A DNA stretch of 64,000 nt from Diprion similis. Lineage: Eukaryota > Arthropoda > Insecta > Hymenoptera > Diprionidae. The stretch covers positions 788,501 to 852,500 of the forward strand of contig NC_060107.1 in the NCBI RefSeq assembly GCF_021155765.1, read 5' to 3'. This document shows positions 47,086 to 60,630 of this stretch, piece by piece. The first letter of the stretch is position 1. Each line of letters begins with the position of its first letter. A program made the position numbers and the translations under genes. The notes beneath the pieces are model-generated. The model did not search any database. It saw only the letters and a program-made list of their open reading frames with translations, and was not told the origin of the DNA.

Positions 47086-49841
47086 TTTTGTTGTTTTTTT
47101 TATCCATTTTTTTAATTCTCTTTTGTCTTCTCTCACCTTTGTCTATTATATTATTACATATTATATCGTGTGTATAATAATAATTGTAATACGTATTACG
47201 TTATCATATAGATCACGATTAAATGGTTGTATAACCATTTGCAATGCGCGATCTGTAACAGCCTGTTTTATCCAAATTTTACAACAATTAAGAGACAGAA
47301 TAGTCGAGAGAGTGTATAGCTCGAGGATATTTAAGATGCGATGGAATAAGTTGTAAGAAACTGTAGACGTGAAAGAGGAAGTTGGATCGATTAGATTAGA
47401 CGAACAAAATTTCGAGGAAACAATAATTAATTAAGTAGTACAGTGTATCCTAAAAATATCTAAGATACGATTTTCATTATACATACATATATACGTACAT
47501 ATGTATATTGTATATATGTATATACAATGTATATAGTTATAGGATAATAATCTAAATGCTGGAAGCAGATTTAAATCGCGCGAATTTATGGAGAGAGTTT
47601 AAAGTTTATAGTTTTATAGTATTAGTATAATAATTGATTAGCTAATTATTTGATTAGTGTTTACGTTCGTATTATACGCATATATCTATCGATCTACGTG
47701 TGTGTCATCGTGTTTTTTAAACGGTATTATAGCGATTTATTTAGTCGACTTTTTTCTACGTAATTGTTATTTATTTATTTATTTTTTTCTTTCTTTCCTT
47801 GTTTTTTTTTTTTTTTTTTTTTTTTTTTTTCTGTTTTCCGTTCTTGTCTCCGTCTTTACGACGACGCGGAGAAATTTCTCTTGTCGATCTTGTTAATCAC
47901 GATCATATTCCGATATAACAATTATTATTTTAATTCAATTTCTTTACTTTTCTTTTCTTTTCCTCGTTAGTATTATTAATTTTAAGACTTATCATTGTAG
48001 CATGTTTTTTACTATTGTTATACGATAATCTTGTTGTTCTTCTTACGTTTATTGTTGAATCATTTATCATTATTGAATATTACTTCACGATCGTGTTGTT
48101 GTTGTTGTTTTTGTTGTTGTTGTTTTTTTTCTACCGCAGGAATTAAGTCAGTGTGAATCTATCAGTTTATGCTGACTCGATGACAGACAGAAATAGTGTG
48201 AAAGTTAGAAGATAAGATATAGGTATAAGGAATAATTAGGATACACACACAGGTTTACCTACAGGTATAATATTTTGCAGTATAAGAATTTTATGAATAA
48301 GTGGAGCTGAGAAGAAGAGGGATGAACAGTGATTACTGAACATTATCGTTATTTACAAATACTAATGTTACTATTATATTTATAATGTAGAACTATGTAA
48401 ATATTGTATGTACAATGTACATACAATTAATATGTATGTCTGTTTTAATACTGCAGTTCGTTATTATTTTATTGTTTTATATTTAAAACAATTTTTCGTT
48501 CAAAATATTTTATTTATTTTTTTTCTCTCCTTTTTCTTCGTTTTCTCTTCTTCTTCTTCTTCTTCTTCTTCTTCTTCTTCTTCGCTAAGGCAATTTGTTA
48601 TGTGTGTACAAATCGACGAACAAATGTCGAGGAACTTTTTTTATTATACTGCAGGGGCTGATTTGCGCGATTTTTAATTTCATCAAACGAATTTCTATTT
48701 CTAATCATCGCTGAGAAATTATTCATATTATTATTTTTTTTTTTTTTTTTCTTCTTGTTATATTAAGCTTTTATCAATATTCCCGATTTTTATTGGCTTT
48801 TATGTTATAATTATATACGAGGGATGATACATTTTTTTTTTTTTTTATTTATCTATTTTCATATTCATCGCGAGTTGTAAATTAATAAAATAGCTGTTAG
48901 ACGAACATTGTTGTTTGTAGCATTGAATATAAAAATAATAATTGCAAATAAAGTAATTATCATCGTTTATTATAAATATCCCTAAAAACATTACAAGCAA
49001 AATAGCCAGAAATTTCTTTGGATTGACTAGTTTTTTTTCTTTTTTTTTTTTGGTCGTATTTTTTTTCGGATGATTTTCACGAAATTCGCTTCTGATACGT
49101 TACCGTAACAGATTTTTGAGCTTGAGTGATTATACGTAGTATGAAAAACTTCCAAACAGACAAAAGCTGAAGTAAATTAACCCTTTTCGTTTCTCACTTT
49201 GAACTAAAAAAAAAAGTGTGTATTAATTTTTTATTTTTTTTTTTTTTCTTTCTTTCTTTCTTTCATTCTACGACGTTGGACGTAATGATTTTTTTTGTTT
49301 TCGTCACTCTCTTCTGCCTAAGAAAATAATAATCAATTTTACTAAGATACCGTTGCATTGGTGATAAAATTAATAATAAATATATTGCGAAAAGCAAAAA
49401 TTGCAACACTGAGTAACAAAAAAACTAAAACAAAGGTAACAACAGACGAAGAACTGAAATTTTTCACTCACAACGCGACAATAAAACGACAAACTACTTA
49501 AATAATAATTCTTGTTGACACTCTTTGGTATAATAATTATAATTGTAATTGTAATTGTAATTGTAATTGTATATAATTTTAAAGCTCATCGCTATAATTA
49601 TTGCTATAATATGGATATTCGAAAACGATACATCAACTGATAATTTATACCGTTGTATATTATACCTTTAAATTATACTTCTATGTGTGTATAATATATT
49701 TATGTATTATATTTCTGTATATCTCTATAATTATTATTAATTTCACTCGCATTCGGCAGATGCGATCGGGATCGTTGTACGTCGGGTCGTCGTTGTATTA
49801 GCTGAATAATAATATTAATAATTCTAATAATAATAATAATA

Positions 49842-49888
<47 letters not shown>

Positions 49889-52651
49889 AAATTACACAAT
49901 AATGACAATGAAAATAATAATAATGATAAGAAATACTGGATGTAAACGAGGAATCGTCAAATTTCTATCCATAACGTAGAGAATATCGTACAACTTTTCG
50001 CATGTCTGCATTAATTCTCAAACTTTTTATATTTAATATTTAAATAGTTTTATCTATGTATATATATATATATATGTATGTGTATATGTATATTTATATG
50101 TATATCTATGTATAATTTATATAATTATACGCGAGCGAAATTCAGGGAAAAATATTGCTTAATATATATTGCTCTAATAGGATTATTATTATTAATGTTA
50201 CTATTATTATTATTATTATTATTATTAAATCTCTAAGATGATATATGAATCCTTCGGCCTTATCATATTATCATCGTCTATATTAATTTACACAGCTAAC
50301 ATTCGCGTTGGATGATTTATCTCTTAAGTTTGCATGTTTACCTAACGTGATGTTAACATAATATCATGTAACGCAAAATATTATTGAAATGGATTTTTCG
50401 TTCACCGTTTACTTTTCGTCTTTCACTATAACTGCATGATTTTTATAATTCATCAGGTATGCGTTGAAAATTTTTTTTATTTCGATGTGTTCGGGTACTC
50501 GGGAATTCAGTATATGACAAAAAGAATTGTCAAACGATTTCTATAGATAGAAATCGTTCGAGAGTGATGATTTTCAAATTTCAAATAAATTTTGTATTTC
50601 GATAATTTCAACAAAATCGATTAAATTTCTTTGCGTTCACTTTTTTGTTTTATATTTTTTTCTATTTCGTTTTGACGTTCCTTCTTGTAAAATCAAATCG
50701 AATTACCAGATGTTTGTGACAAGATATTATAAAATTTTTCCAAGATTTCCCCGACCCTTATTGTATTGCAAAATGCGTAATAATAACAGTGTCGATTCGT
50801 TGCATAACGCGAAATTGCTAATTATTCGATGTTTCCCGCTTTTACTTATAATGTTTGCTTTTCATTTTTTTTTTTTTTTTGTTCCATTTCACAATGCATT
50901 ATTTACGTGAAAACTTGTCCGTGTAAATGTGTGTGTGTTTGTATGTGTGTGGGTATATATTTTTTCCTCTCTCTTTTCTTAATTTTCCGTTACTTTTTCT
51001 CAATGCGCTTTCATATATCTGCAATCTACGCGTTAAACTATAATTCGTTGTGTCGAAACATTGCTTTGACTCTGACTGTATATATTCGTCGTCATTTTCT
51101 TATTACTCTGTTTTTTTTTTTCAATTATTTTTTTTTTTTTTTACGTATAATTTAATATTTTAATTTAATTGAATATTGTTTGTTTGTTTTTTTTTTTTCT
51201 CTTTTACTCCCTCTCTCTCTCTCTCTCTCTTCCTTTCGAGTAATCGATATTATTTATTAATTTATCTTTATCGTTATTAAATTATCATTATTATTCACTT
51301 CTTTATATTGCTTCTAGAAAATATGTGTATAATATATATATATATATAGCAATACATGTATTGCATACATATATGGATTTTTAATATTACATATTCATAC
51401 GCGGTATTACATACTGAAATTCTCGCATCTAAGGATATACATGTATACGTATAATACACGCACACTATATGTATAATATTTTGCACATACATATACATCT
51501 ATATCATACAATGTCGTATATGTATATGATGTGTGTATGTATATGTGTGTGTACGTATGTATGTATGTAATGTAATGTAATTTAGATTTAGGCGCAGCTA
51601 ATTGCAGTTCTCATTTTAATTAATAGTAATAATAATATACATGTACGCATGTATAATAAAATTATCAACCAACGTGACTATGTAATTTAGACGCGAACGG
51701 CTTTTTTCATTATACTTATATACATATATATACATATTTTTTTTTCTCGACAACTTTTTCTTCCATCGTACGATGCATTGTACTACGTATGTAATACCAA
51801 TATATATATATATATGTATATAGGTATAATCGACTAGAGTGAGACTAGATGCAGCGTGTGGACGTCACTGTTCCAGTTTTTTTGTTTTTTTTTTGCTTCT
51901 TTTCGTTTTCTTTTTCGAATTTTTATTTGTTTTGTTTTTTTTTTTTTTTTTGTTTTTTTTTTAATTGTAATTTTTTTTTTCGCTATGTTTTTCTTCTTCT
52001 CATTTACCATTTTGAAGTTTATTCATTTTTTTTCCTAACCATCTCGCTTAAAACTTACTGGACGTTTCATAATTAATGTTATTATAATATATAATATACT
52101 ATGTATATATGTATATTGTATAATATATATACCTCGATACACATATATGTATGTATATATAATATAATATAATATTTATCTACTGGCACTTTTCTACTTA
52201 CATTCTACTGTTTAACGTTTTAATTAATTTCTTTCTAACTGTTCTTCGCGATTTCTACTTCCCTTACATTATTATTATTATTATTATTATTATTTTCAAT
52301 TTTATCTCATCCGTTCGTTGTTTCCCACCAGCGGTGTGATATCTCACAGCTAATTATTACGCGCATAGCGGGAAAGGAAATATTACACGAAATTATAAAT
52401 AATTAGATATCTAATTCGCAAGGTGCGGTCTATTATCATTTCAGACTAGTCTGCGACTCTTCTATAACACCTGCGGCATACACGCCGAGGTTAATCGTCA
52501 AATCTCCAATTAACGGAGGGGGGGTGGTTAAAAAACACCCAACGATCATTACGCGATAACGTTGATAATGACACCTGATACTCTCGTTGAAGAAAAACAA
52601 ACGAATAGTAATTATAATGAAGCTGAGAATACAAATTTGGCCTCTACGCCG

Positions 52652-55600
52652 CTACAACCTGTTTCCGGATGCCGGAGGAGCGGGGTCCTCGTCCCTGAGA
52701 CAGGCGGACTCGAGGTGCTTGTTGAGATAGGACTTGAGGGCGAAGGTCTTGCGGCACCTCGAGCACTCGTAGTTCTTGTCCGAGGAGTGGGTCTGCATGT
52801 GGGCCCTGAGGTTCGACCTGTCGGCGAAGGCCTTGCCGCAGTGAGCGCATCCGTAGGGTTTCTCGCCCGTGTGACTGCGCAGGTGTCCCTGGAGAAGCCA
52901 AGGCCTGGAGAACATTTTCCCGCAAACGCCGCAGCTGTGGGCGAGCTTGTGGGTGAGGACGTGCATCGCGAGTGCCGGCATGCTGACGTAAGCCTTTCCG
53001 CAGTGGATGCACTTCTTCGCCGACTGGGAGTCGAGGCTGCGGTGGGTCTGCTTGTGCCTCGAGAGGTTCGAGGAGGTCGCGTACTGCTTGCCGCACTCCG
53101 TGCACGTGTACTTAGGACGGTCCGGTTGCGCCGCCTCCTTTTCCGGCACCGCCGCGTTCTGCACCGTCCGCTTCTTCGACCTCCCGTCGGACACGAAGAA
53201 GGCCTCGTAGGTGTAGGCGACCGTCTTGTTCTCCGCTGTCGTCGGCGACTGCGGCTCCTGCCGCGCCCCCCCGACCCCCGCCGCATCCCCCGGAGGGGGC
53301 GAAGCGAGGACTGGAAGCGTCGGGGGCGCCGCGACGACGGCGACGTCCGGTTGTGTCAAGGTGTGGACGAAGACGGAGTGATTGGGGGCGGCGGGCGAGG
53401 CGCTCAGGTCGAGGATCGCCTGGGCGGCGGAAAGATCCTCCTCCGCTGGCGTCCGGATCTCCGCAGGCTGCTGCTGCTGCTGCTGCTGTTGTTGTTGTTG
53501 TTGCTGCTGCAACGCCGACTGCAGGCTGTACGGCCTGTAGATGTCCTTCTTCTTCGGCGGCAGCGAGAGCGCGACTCCCGTGCTCGTGAAACACATTGCC
53601 AGACTCTTACGCGGCGGGACGACCGCCGGAAATCCACCCCCTCCTCCGGAACTCGGTACCACGGCATCAGGGCTCTCCGCTCGAGGCGACGTCGGCTCGA
53701 TCCCCTGGAGTTCCGCGGCCGAACGCAGCGTCGCGTACTTCGGCGGCTCCTCGTGACCGATCCATGTCTCCGGGGTGTAACCTGCGGAAGGAGAAGGCGT
53801 GTGAAGGGATCTCATTAGGTACCCTCGTCAGGGGGGAACCTCGCGACCGTGATTTCGGAGCTCGAATTCAGTCGTCGAGTTGCGGGAGCGAAATTGCGAT
53901 CGAGGTCAAAGCGAGAAACGACGCTTCTCCGTTTGTGTCTTCTAGATACAGATTCGCTTACCGACATTTCAGTTATAATTAGCCAAGATACAAACCCTTT
54001 TCCCCGTATCCTTACTGACCTAATCAAACATCGGATCATTTCGTTGCTCTACGTTACCGGCAATTTGCCCTACCTTATCATAGGTTCAACCCTCATCGAG
54101 CAAGATCGAGAGATTTTGATGGACAGGGGTTTGAACTATTTACCATAGTTGCTCGAGGGGGATTTAAACTACGGTAAAGCAGGGCAAACTGCCGGTAACG
54201 TAGAGCAACGAAATGATCCGAGGATCGACTAGGTCAGTCAACTAGAGTAAGGATACGAGGAAAAGGATTTGTGTCTTGGCTAATGGTAACTGAAATGTCG
54301 ATAATCGAATCTGTACGTAGCATTGTCCTTGCCTTCTACTATCTTCGTTGGTCGCGGAAGATCGTGCAAAGCTTCTAACGATCATATCTACCTTCTAATA
54401 GTTGACAAATGAAAATGTAAAGGAATTCTAAACAATTTATAACCGAAACTGGCACCAAAATGACCGCCGACCTTACGACGCTTGGCGGGAAAAATCATGT
54501 CGAATCGTCGACGTCGCGGCCTGTTGGACGAAAGCCACCGACTTCCTGCAGAATTCTGCCTTGAATAATCAATAACCTGCAGCCCGAGACGATTCGCTAT
54601 CGTCAGCTTACACGATTCTACAGGTTGAATCCCCGCTCTGTGTCTACCTTACATTATACCTGTGTGTAGATATGGTACGTAGCTATTGTCGCGAAGAAGA
54701 GGAATCGATCTGAAACGTCAGCGTCCTTGCGCGGTATTCGATGGAGGAAAAAAAACGTCCAGAGACGATATTTTGCAAAACTCTTCCAGCGGATATGAAT
54801 TATTACGACATTAGAGTATAACTTGGTCGAGCTTATCAGTTCGAAAAGTTGCGATTTGATTAAACGGTGCGCATGAAGAACGCTCGGCAAACCGTCGACC
54901 ACGAACTGGTCAGAAGAGAATTGCGAATAAATTTTCACCCTGGAATAAAGTGGAACGTATCTATAACCCGTTTTACGTAACTCGCCGCCAATGAGCGCGA
55001 TTTACATTGATTGTTTAATTTCGCTTCAGGTAGTTTGCGTTTCACTATATCGTGAATATCGCGTGATGTCTAAATCCGTTACTTGCCGGACAAAAAACAA
55101 AACTATAAAAACAGACTGACTGATTAATAAAGAAGGAGAGGAACAGAGAAAGAGAGAAAGTCAACGAATTAAGGAGGAAAAATAATTCTAGAAGATAAAT
55201 GGAATCGAAAAGAAAGTAAGAAATGAAAGAAAAAATATCGAGTTATATTACTTATACATACGTATGTACCCACGTACAGGTATACCTATATATACTCGTA
55301 TATACTCACACGTGTGACGGAATTGCAAATTATAACTGCGACTCACCGATGAATTATCATTAGAATTGAAAGACGGGCGGAGGTCGGTTAATAAATTATG
55401 AAGAAAATTCGTTCGACCATCGTCGTTAGCTGGAGAAATTTCAGCACTCTCATCTCCCACGTCTGTTACATTTCGATAAGATCTGCAGCGGCCGGATCGT
55501 TCCGGAATTTAATCATGCTCGAGCTTTCGGTTGGTGTATCTGTATTTATAAAGTGTACGATAGTAATGATACTGCAGGCACCCTTCCTGAAAAGCTTACC

Positions 55601-58147
55601 CTGCTTTTCACTTCACTCTTCTATAAATCACCCCGGGCATACAGCATGTAGCTATCCAACCCCCCCTCTTTCCGCGCCTCTCCTCTGAAGAATTATTATC
55701 CCCCGGTGAAATCAATTCTCGATTAAATCTCTCGCCTCGCAAGGGGGGAAAGAAAAGATTTTCTTTTTAGATTAAACGAAAATTTCGGTTCGTTCATTTC
55801 CACGATATGGTCGTTAATCTTCACTCTACTGTTGCTTTCGTACGTGATTTTTTTTCGGACAGGGTTGGGAGAGGGTTTAATTCATTCGAATAGTCGGAGA
55901 AATTCGGATTTTCGACAAGTACACGCATGTTTGCTTCGATCTGCTTGATCCGCATGGACGAAAATCGCACCACGCACTCTACCGAGTTCAGCCTGCAAGG
56001 ACATTTGGAGCTTCTGACCTTTGGGGATATTTTCTAATGTCACGAAGGTACGCCGCAAGCTCGCGTTACGCAGGCGGGGGTGAATTAGTACGTTTGAAAT
56101 GAGGGAATCGTAACGGTTGAAAGGATCGCTCCCCTCGCTGACTGCTGTTAAACCCTCCCTTACACATTGCTGATTGTACACACAGGTGTGCGTACCGGCG
56201 ATACAAACGTATATAGCTATAGCTACAGGTGTTTATTGGCTAAAGAATTAAAACGGTGAACCAATTATACTTTATAGCTATTTGCCATCGATCGATATAT
56301 TCAAGAGGTAGAAAAATATTCAAGCTGCAATCTGGGCGTAAAATTTTTAAAACGAAAATGGTGTTACAAACACAGAACATCTGATTTTTTTTAACTATGT
56401 TCTACAGCTAATAACAACTCCTGCTTAACAGTTCCGTTCTGAGGGAGTTGCTAGCAATGAATTTATGGATCGGTGCGCTATTTATTAATCTGAATACAAG
56501 ATCGTCGCACATTGAATATATCTTTAATTTATAACATATTCTTAAGCTACGATGATCTTATTATTCGCGTCCCAATCAAAATTGCTAGAAAATTACAAGC
56601 GAAAGCTTTTTTTCACTTCAAATCGTTTTGAAATGTTTAACCGTAAAGTGAATTGTACAATTTCACTCCATGACGGTTTGTGTTATTGAAAAAATTGTTT
56701 CTTACAAATCTTCTGAGGTATTCATTTTTTAGTGCAATTTGGTATTCAAAACTCACAGTAGTGGAGTCTCGAAGGGTACTATATTAAACGATATCAACTG
56801 GATTAAAGAAAATCGTGTATCAGCCGAGTTGTAAAATGTGTTGAATTTTCAAGGACCGTGACTACGGTATCACAGTTTCAGTCGGTCAAAAAGGAAGACA
56901 ACACGGCAATCATAAGCCGAAAGTTATTCCATCGCAAAAAAATAAGGCACAATACAAGAATTACAATTAGAAACACGCTGGCTAGGGTTCTGGATTTGCA
57001 GGATCGGGCGTGTCCGAGTGGAAGGATATCGGGATATTCCCCTTTCCCGAAACCCGAAAACAGGATCCGGAGGGTGAATGGAGGGACAGAGGGTGAGGGT
57101 GACACACCCGAGACACGCACGCGACTGCAGCAGGGCGATTATTCCCGTTTCCCTTCAAGAATAAGTCTAATGAATTCAACATTTATGAATATTTAAAGCC
57201 CATGATTCACCATCCTTGTACAAACTGCATAATAATTACTCGAGCGCAGCTTTATAACTCTAACGCGTGACAGCTGTTGTTCAGTTGCATCGTGTATGCA
57301 TGCGTGTATGCGTGTGTTGCCTATAATACACACCATACCTACATTGTTAATTCCCAACGTCTGACCGACCGTTGCGTGTGTGCATGCGTGAAAAACGTAG
57401 CTACGTACCTATTTACATACATGCATACGTTATACGTGTAGTCACGTATGCACGTATAAGGTACGTTCAGACATCGAGGTACCAAGGGGACACGTGACAC
57501 GTGTTGGTTCATGGAACGCACCCGACTAACACGCGGTTTCGTACTGAAAGACAGCTGCTAGACGTGCAGAGTGGATATCATGCTGATGGAGAAGGTTTAC
57601 CGCGATTTGGGGGGGAAGGGGGGGGGGGGAGGAAATTTATTTTACAATTCACTATCCATGCTCGATGATAGCGTCATCCCTCGACGTTCTACAGATATTT
57701 ATAGATAAAACCGTATTAGTCACGAGATCAACATGGCCGCCGTGTTCACTGCTGGGTTGCTGCTCGTTTCATCGAGTCATCACAACTTTTATCTACTATA
57801 CTTATTTAACACGTCTCACAATCAGCGGAAACGAAATAATGACAAGAATATTTTTATTCACACGATTTTACAACCCGCGGGTAAAGCTTGTAAGACGGTG
57901 TAAGAGTCGAAAATTCTGCTTATGAAATATGCTGGTATGATAGATAAGTTTCTACTCTGTGTTCTAGTTTTTATTCATTGTAACTTTACTTCGTTCTAAC
58001 CTTGTATACACAGATTGGAAAAAACCCGACTCGTCGTTTGTATATACTTAACTTCAATAACTTCGCCTGATCCGGAAGATTATCTGCCTAATCATCTTTC
58101 TAAGAATATCTGTTGCATACAACGTCATTTTGTGTACACACGTCCTA

Positions 58148-58209
<62 letters not shown>

Positions 58210-59487
58210 GGTTTCATGGCTGGAAGATGGCCGCTGAGCAGTTGTTTTAAAAATGGCGCGTGGTTTAAAAACTCGTGTGTGCTTACGGCCAAACGGATAA
58301 ATTTATCGACAAAGAATCCAAGAGGGATGAGGAGGTAATAGAATAGCGTTGAGTGTATCGACGGCTTCAGATTTACGTTAAATTGACGGTTCCTGATTCG
58401 CTCCGGACACCATGCGGGTATAAAAGCGGTTTCGAAAGACCGAGAGACGGATGAGTTCGTATGAGAGCGACGAGGAGAGGCGGACAGTCAAGCTACGTTG
58501 TACACACAACGGCTAATTGTCTGCATATCGATTTCGGTACTTCCTGTATCGATTTAGAGGTAGAAAAAGAAAGTAGAAGAAGAAGAATCGAGGCAGCTAA
58601 GGGGTAGATGTGTCTAGGCGTGCATGTCATCAACACGAGGGGGAAAAAATCAATAGAGTCGAACGCGAGCCTGCCGAGAACGAGGAGCGTGCATGTAACC
58701 AGGGTGCAGGCCGAGTGTCGTGCAGCAGCCACTCGATCCTGATGTATAATTGTTTTTTTTTTTTTGTTTTCTTTTTTGTTTAGCAAGTCTCAAAGACCCT
58801 CGATCACGGTTCGCTGATAACGATATCTGTCATACCAAGGACTGGGTTAAAACGTTGCTCGTCGTATAAACTTTCGTATAATAACTACTTTAGCGAAACA
58901 TGCGCCGTGTTCGAGGAGATGAAGAGGGGTGGGTTCCAACACCTGGTGCCGCATGCACGTTTCGCTCTCCGCAACAGGAAGCGCAATAGCAAAAAAAACT
59001 GCGCCGATCAAAGGATCGATGAATCGTTGGGGAGAAACTGAATTACTTGCCGAGATTAATCAAGAACAAACGATAAGCGGCGATCGTGTGATAGGTAGGA
59101 GATAATGGAAAGGGTGTGGCCTTCGCGAGGAGGAATCGAAACGGGGATGACGATGTGCGACTACTCACCGTGGTAGTAAAGCGCACCGGAAGCGTTCAAC
59201 GGCGGCGGACTCGGCGCCGTTGCTCCAGCGGTAGGGCTGTGGGGACCCCAGCAAGTCTGTGGTGGTGTCCTGCCGTCGGCGTCGCCGACGACGTCGATCT
59301 CCTCATCCTCGGCCTCGGAGCGAACGACGGCGTTGATCCGTTTCTGGTGTAGTTCCGGCTGCCGGGCCGCGTCGTCATCCTGGTGACGGTGAGGCCGCGG
59401 CTGATCGTCCTCGACGGTCTCAAAGTCGTCCTCCCGGTCGGGCCAGGGGTAGGCCTTCCACTTCTTGGCCATGAGACACCGCGGCAT
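52652..59487 (-). CDS. scrt: Scratch-family C2H2 zinc-finger transcriptional repressor
   Basis: Two minus-strand exons, 59487-59169 and 53781-52652, join (donor G|GTGAGT, acceptor CGCAG) to 482 residues across a 5.4-kb intron. I start at the ATG that places MPRCLMAKKWKAYPW, a SNAG-like repression motif, at the N-terminus; an in-frame ATG at 59544 would bury it. The middle is Ala/Pro/Ser-rich, with a poly-Gln run near residue 210 and the Scratch-type block YTYEAFFVSDGRSKKR. Five C2H2 fingers fill the C-terminus: YTCTECGKQYATSSNLSRH, KKCIHCGKAYVSMPALAMH, HSCGVCGKMFSRPWLLQGH, YGCAHCGKAFADRSNLRAH and YECSRCRKTFALKSYLNKH. Scratch proteins bind E-box sites and promote neuronal fate. Insects have more than one Scratch-like gene, so the exact orthologue is open. 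Long antisense open frames over exon 2 are shadows. Confidence 0.94.
53462..53514 (-). repeat. Poly-Gln (CAG/CAA) run within scratch
   Basis: A run of about 14-15 Gln codons, mixed CAG and CAA, in the linker before the zinc fingers. Length variation between individuals is likely. Confidence 0.8.
53943..54320. mobile_element. Long-hairpin foldback element in the scratch intron
   Basis: Arms of roughly 135-145 bases, among the best matched in the window, flank a loop of about 90 bases. GATCATTTCGTTGCTCTACG is answered by CGTAGAGCAACGAAATGATC, and CGACATTTCAGTTA by TAACTGAAATGTCG. It could fold into a long RNA hairpin when scratch is transcribed. It has no coding capacity. Confidence 0.8.
58150..58206. 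repeat. (TA)n microsatellite
   Basis: An uninterrupted run of about 28 TA units in the scratch intron. Confidence 0.9.
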
Positions 59488-60250
59488 CTTCTCGCCAGGA
59501 TCGGGCAATCGAGGTACGCCGGCGTCGTCGCCTGCGTTTTGCACGGTACGTAAGTTTCCTCAGTCCTTGTGTCGTGGCCGGTTTCGGTGGCGGACCGCGG
59601 GAGCTCGTCATCGGCTCAGCAAGGACCGTCCTGGAGCAGCACCTGCACCGCCACCAGGAGAGGCATTCCAGTCACTCCGCGGCTGTCGGACGCGATACGG
59701 TTCCTTATCCCTTTACAACAACCTCCGTCAGGATCACCCGGGGCGCAGGGTTGCGGACTACCCGAGCATCAAAAACTCCGCGTCGTATCGCCACGACGCC
59801 TCTCTTTTACACACGAGCCACTCTCAACCAGCACACGGCCGTGTGGTGCCACCCCACTGTTGCAGTACCACTCGCCTGCCCACGGGGGCGAATCCCCCCC
59901 CCCCCCTCCTCCCGTCCGTCGACGGAGAACCGCGCCTGCGCCCCCGGTAGTCATCGACCCGGCCTGGCGGCGGCAACACCTGGTTTCGCCCCACGTGCCA
60001 CGCAACCCCCTCATTCCCCCCACCCCTTCATCGCCCCATCCACCGTCCGCCACCCCCCCCCCTGCCGATGGCACACGCGCGCGTTCGCACACCCGGCTAT
60101 ATATCGAGGGGGTGTACGACGTTGTCGGGAGTGTGCACGGGAGCATGGAGAGTTGTTGCCTCGGCGTAGCCTGACTGTCTGCCTTGCCTCACTGCCTTCC
60201 TGACTGTTGACCCTATATATTACGCGTTCTGATTACCTCCCCCTCCCGCC
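59488..60250 (-). promoter_or_regulatory. GC-rich leader/promoter region of scratch
   Basis: Sequence immediately upstream of the scratch start codon is GC- and CpG-rich with C-runs at about 59895 and 60050, unlike the AT-rich surroundings. On the minus strand a TATATA lies at about 60213-60218. Open frames of 160-209 codons on the plus strand are by-products of base composition. Confidence 0.4.
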
Positions 60251-60385
60251 CCTCCGCCCCCTTTAGCCCTTGCATATACCCAGCTTCCGCCTCGGCTCTT
60301 ATGTCGCACGCTTCTATCTTTATATGCTTTCCAAATCCTTGTCACATGTGTATATGTTTATGTATAGGTATGTGGTTTTGGGTGG

Positions 60386-60630
60386 GGGTTAAAAGTTGGA
60401 AGGGTTAATATTTGGAATGGGTGATATATCGAAATTTCAAACATGTGAAAATAAAGTAACGAAAGATGTATTGTTCGATATCTTGATTTTTGACTGTGGC
60501 ACCGATTAGTGGTTATACTAGTCAGTGACAGTTTCGAAAATTAAGATTTCGGACAATTATTTTAGTTTCACGCGTTTGAAATTTCTATATAGCGGGCATT
60601 CCAAATATTGACCATTTCTAGTTTTGACCC
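60386..60630. mobile_element. 245-bp foldback (MITE-like) element upstream of scratch
   Basis: The left arm blocks AATATTTGGAATG and GAAATTTCAAAC are answered by GTTTGAAATTTC and CATTCCAAATATT. The outer GGGTTAAAAGTTGG and GTTTTGACCC also pair. Arms are about 70 bases. No coding capacity. Confidence 0.75.

Larger units (their letters stand above)
36900..52500. repeat. 15.6-kb AT-rich low-complexity tract
   Basis: Simple repeats are very dense. Examples are poly-T of 26 and 29 bases (40402-40427, 47802-47830), (TA)n at 37615-37645, (TTA)n at 40136-40195 and 44690-44745, (TAA)n at 49843-49886, (TTC)n at 48546-48583, (GT)n at 47054-47082, and a TAATTG hexamer array at 49545-49575. T runs on the plus strand outnumber A runs several-fold; the main A run is 38246-38268. 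Open frames here translate to Phe/Ile/Tyr strings and are not genes. It begins near the scratch stop codon. A very long 3' UTR on the minus strand is possible but unproven. Confidence 0.7.
53782..59168 (-). other. Single large intron of scratch
   Basis: 5.4 kb with no supported nested gene. It contains a foldback at 53943-54320, a G-run at about 57610-57632 and a TA microsatellite at 58150-58206. Confidence 0.8.

Noticed and set aside
50540-50570. A short perfect hairpin, ACGATTTCTATAGATAGAAATCGT-like, considered as a microRNA
   Set aside because: Stem of about 11 bases and almost no loop; too small for a microRNA precursor.
36907-52076. Many Phe/Ile/Tyr/Val-rich open frames resembling membrane proteins
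   Set aside because: They are translations of poly-T, TTA, TTC and GT repeats, not real membrane segments.
52562-53818. A 418-codon plus-strand open frame
   Set aside because: It is the antisense of scratch exon 2; the minus strand has five intact zinc fingers, and the plus-strand translation is Arg/Val/Gly-rich noise from GC-rich codons.
59465-60203. Plus-strand open frames of 161-209 codons
   Set aside because: Lack of stops is explained by GC content; they overlap scratch exon 1 in antisense and show no domain or homologous motif.
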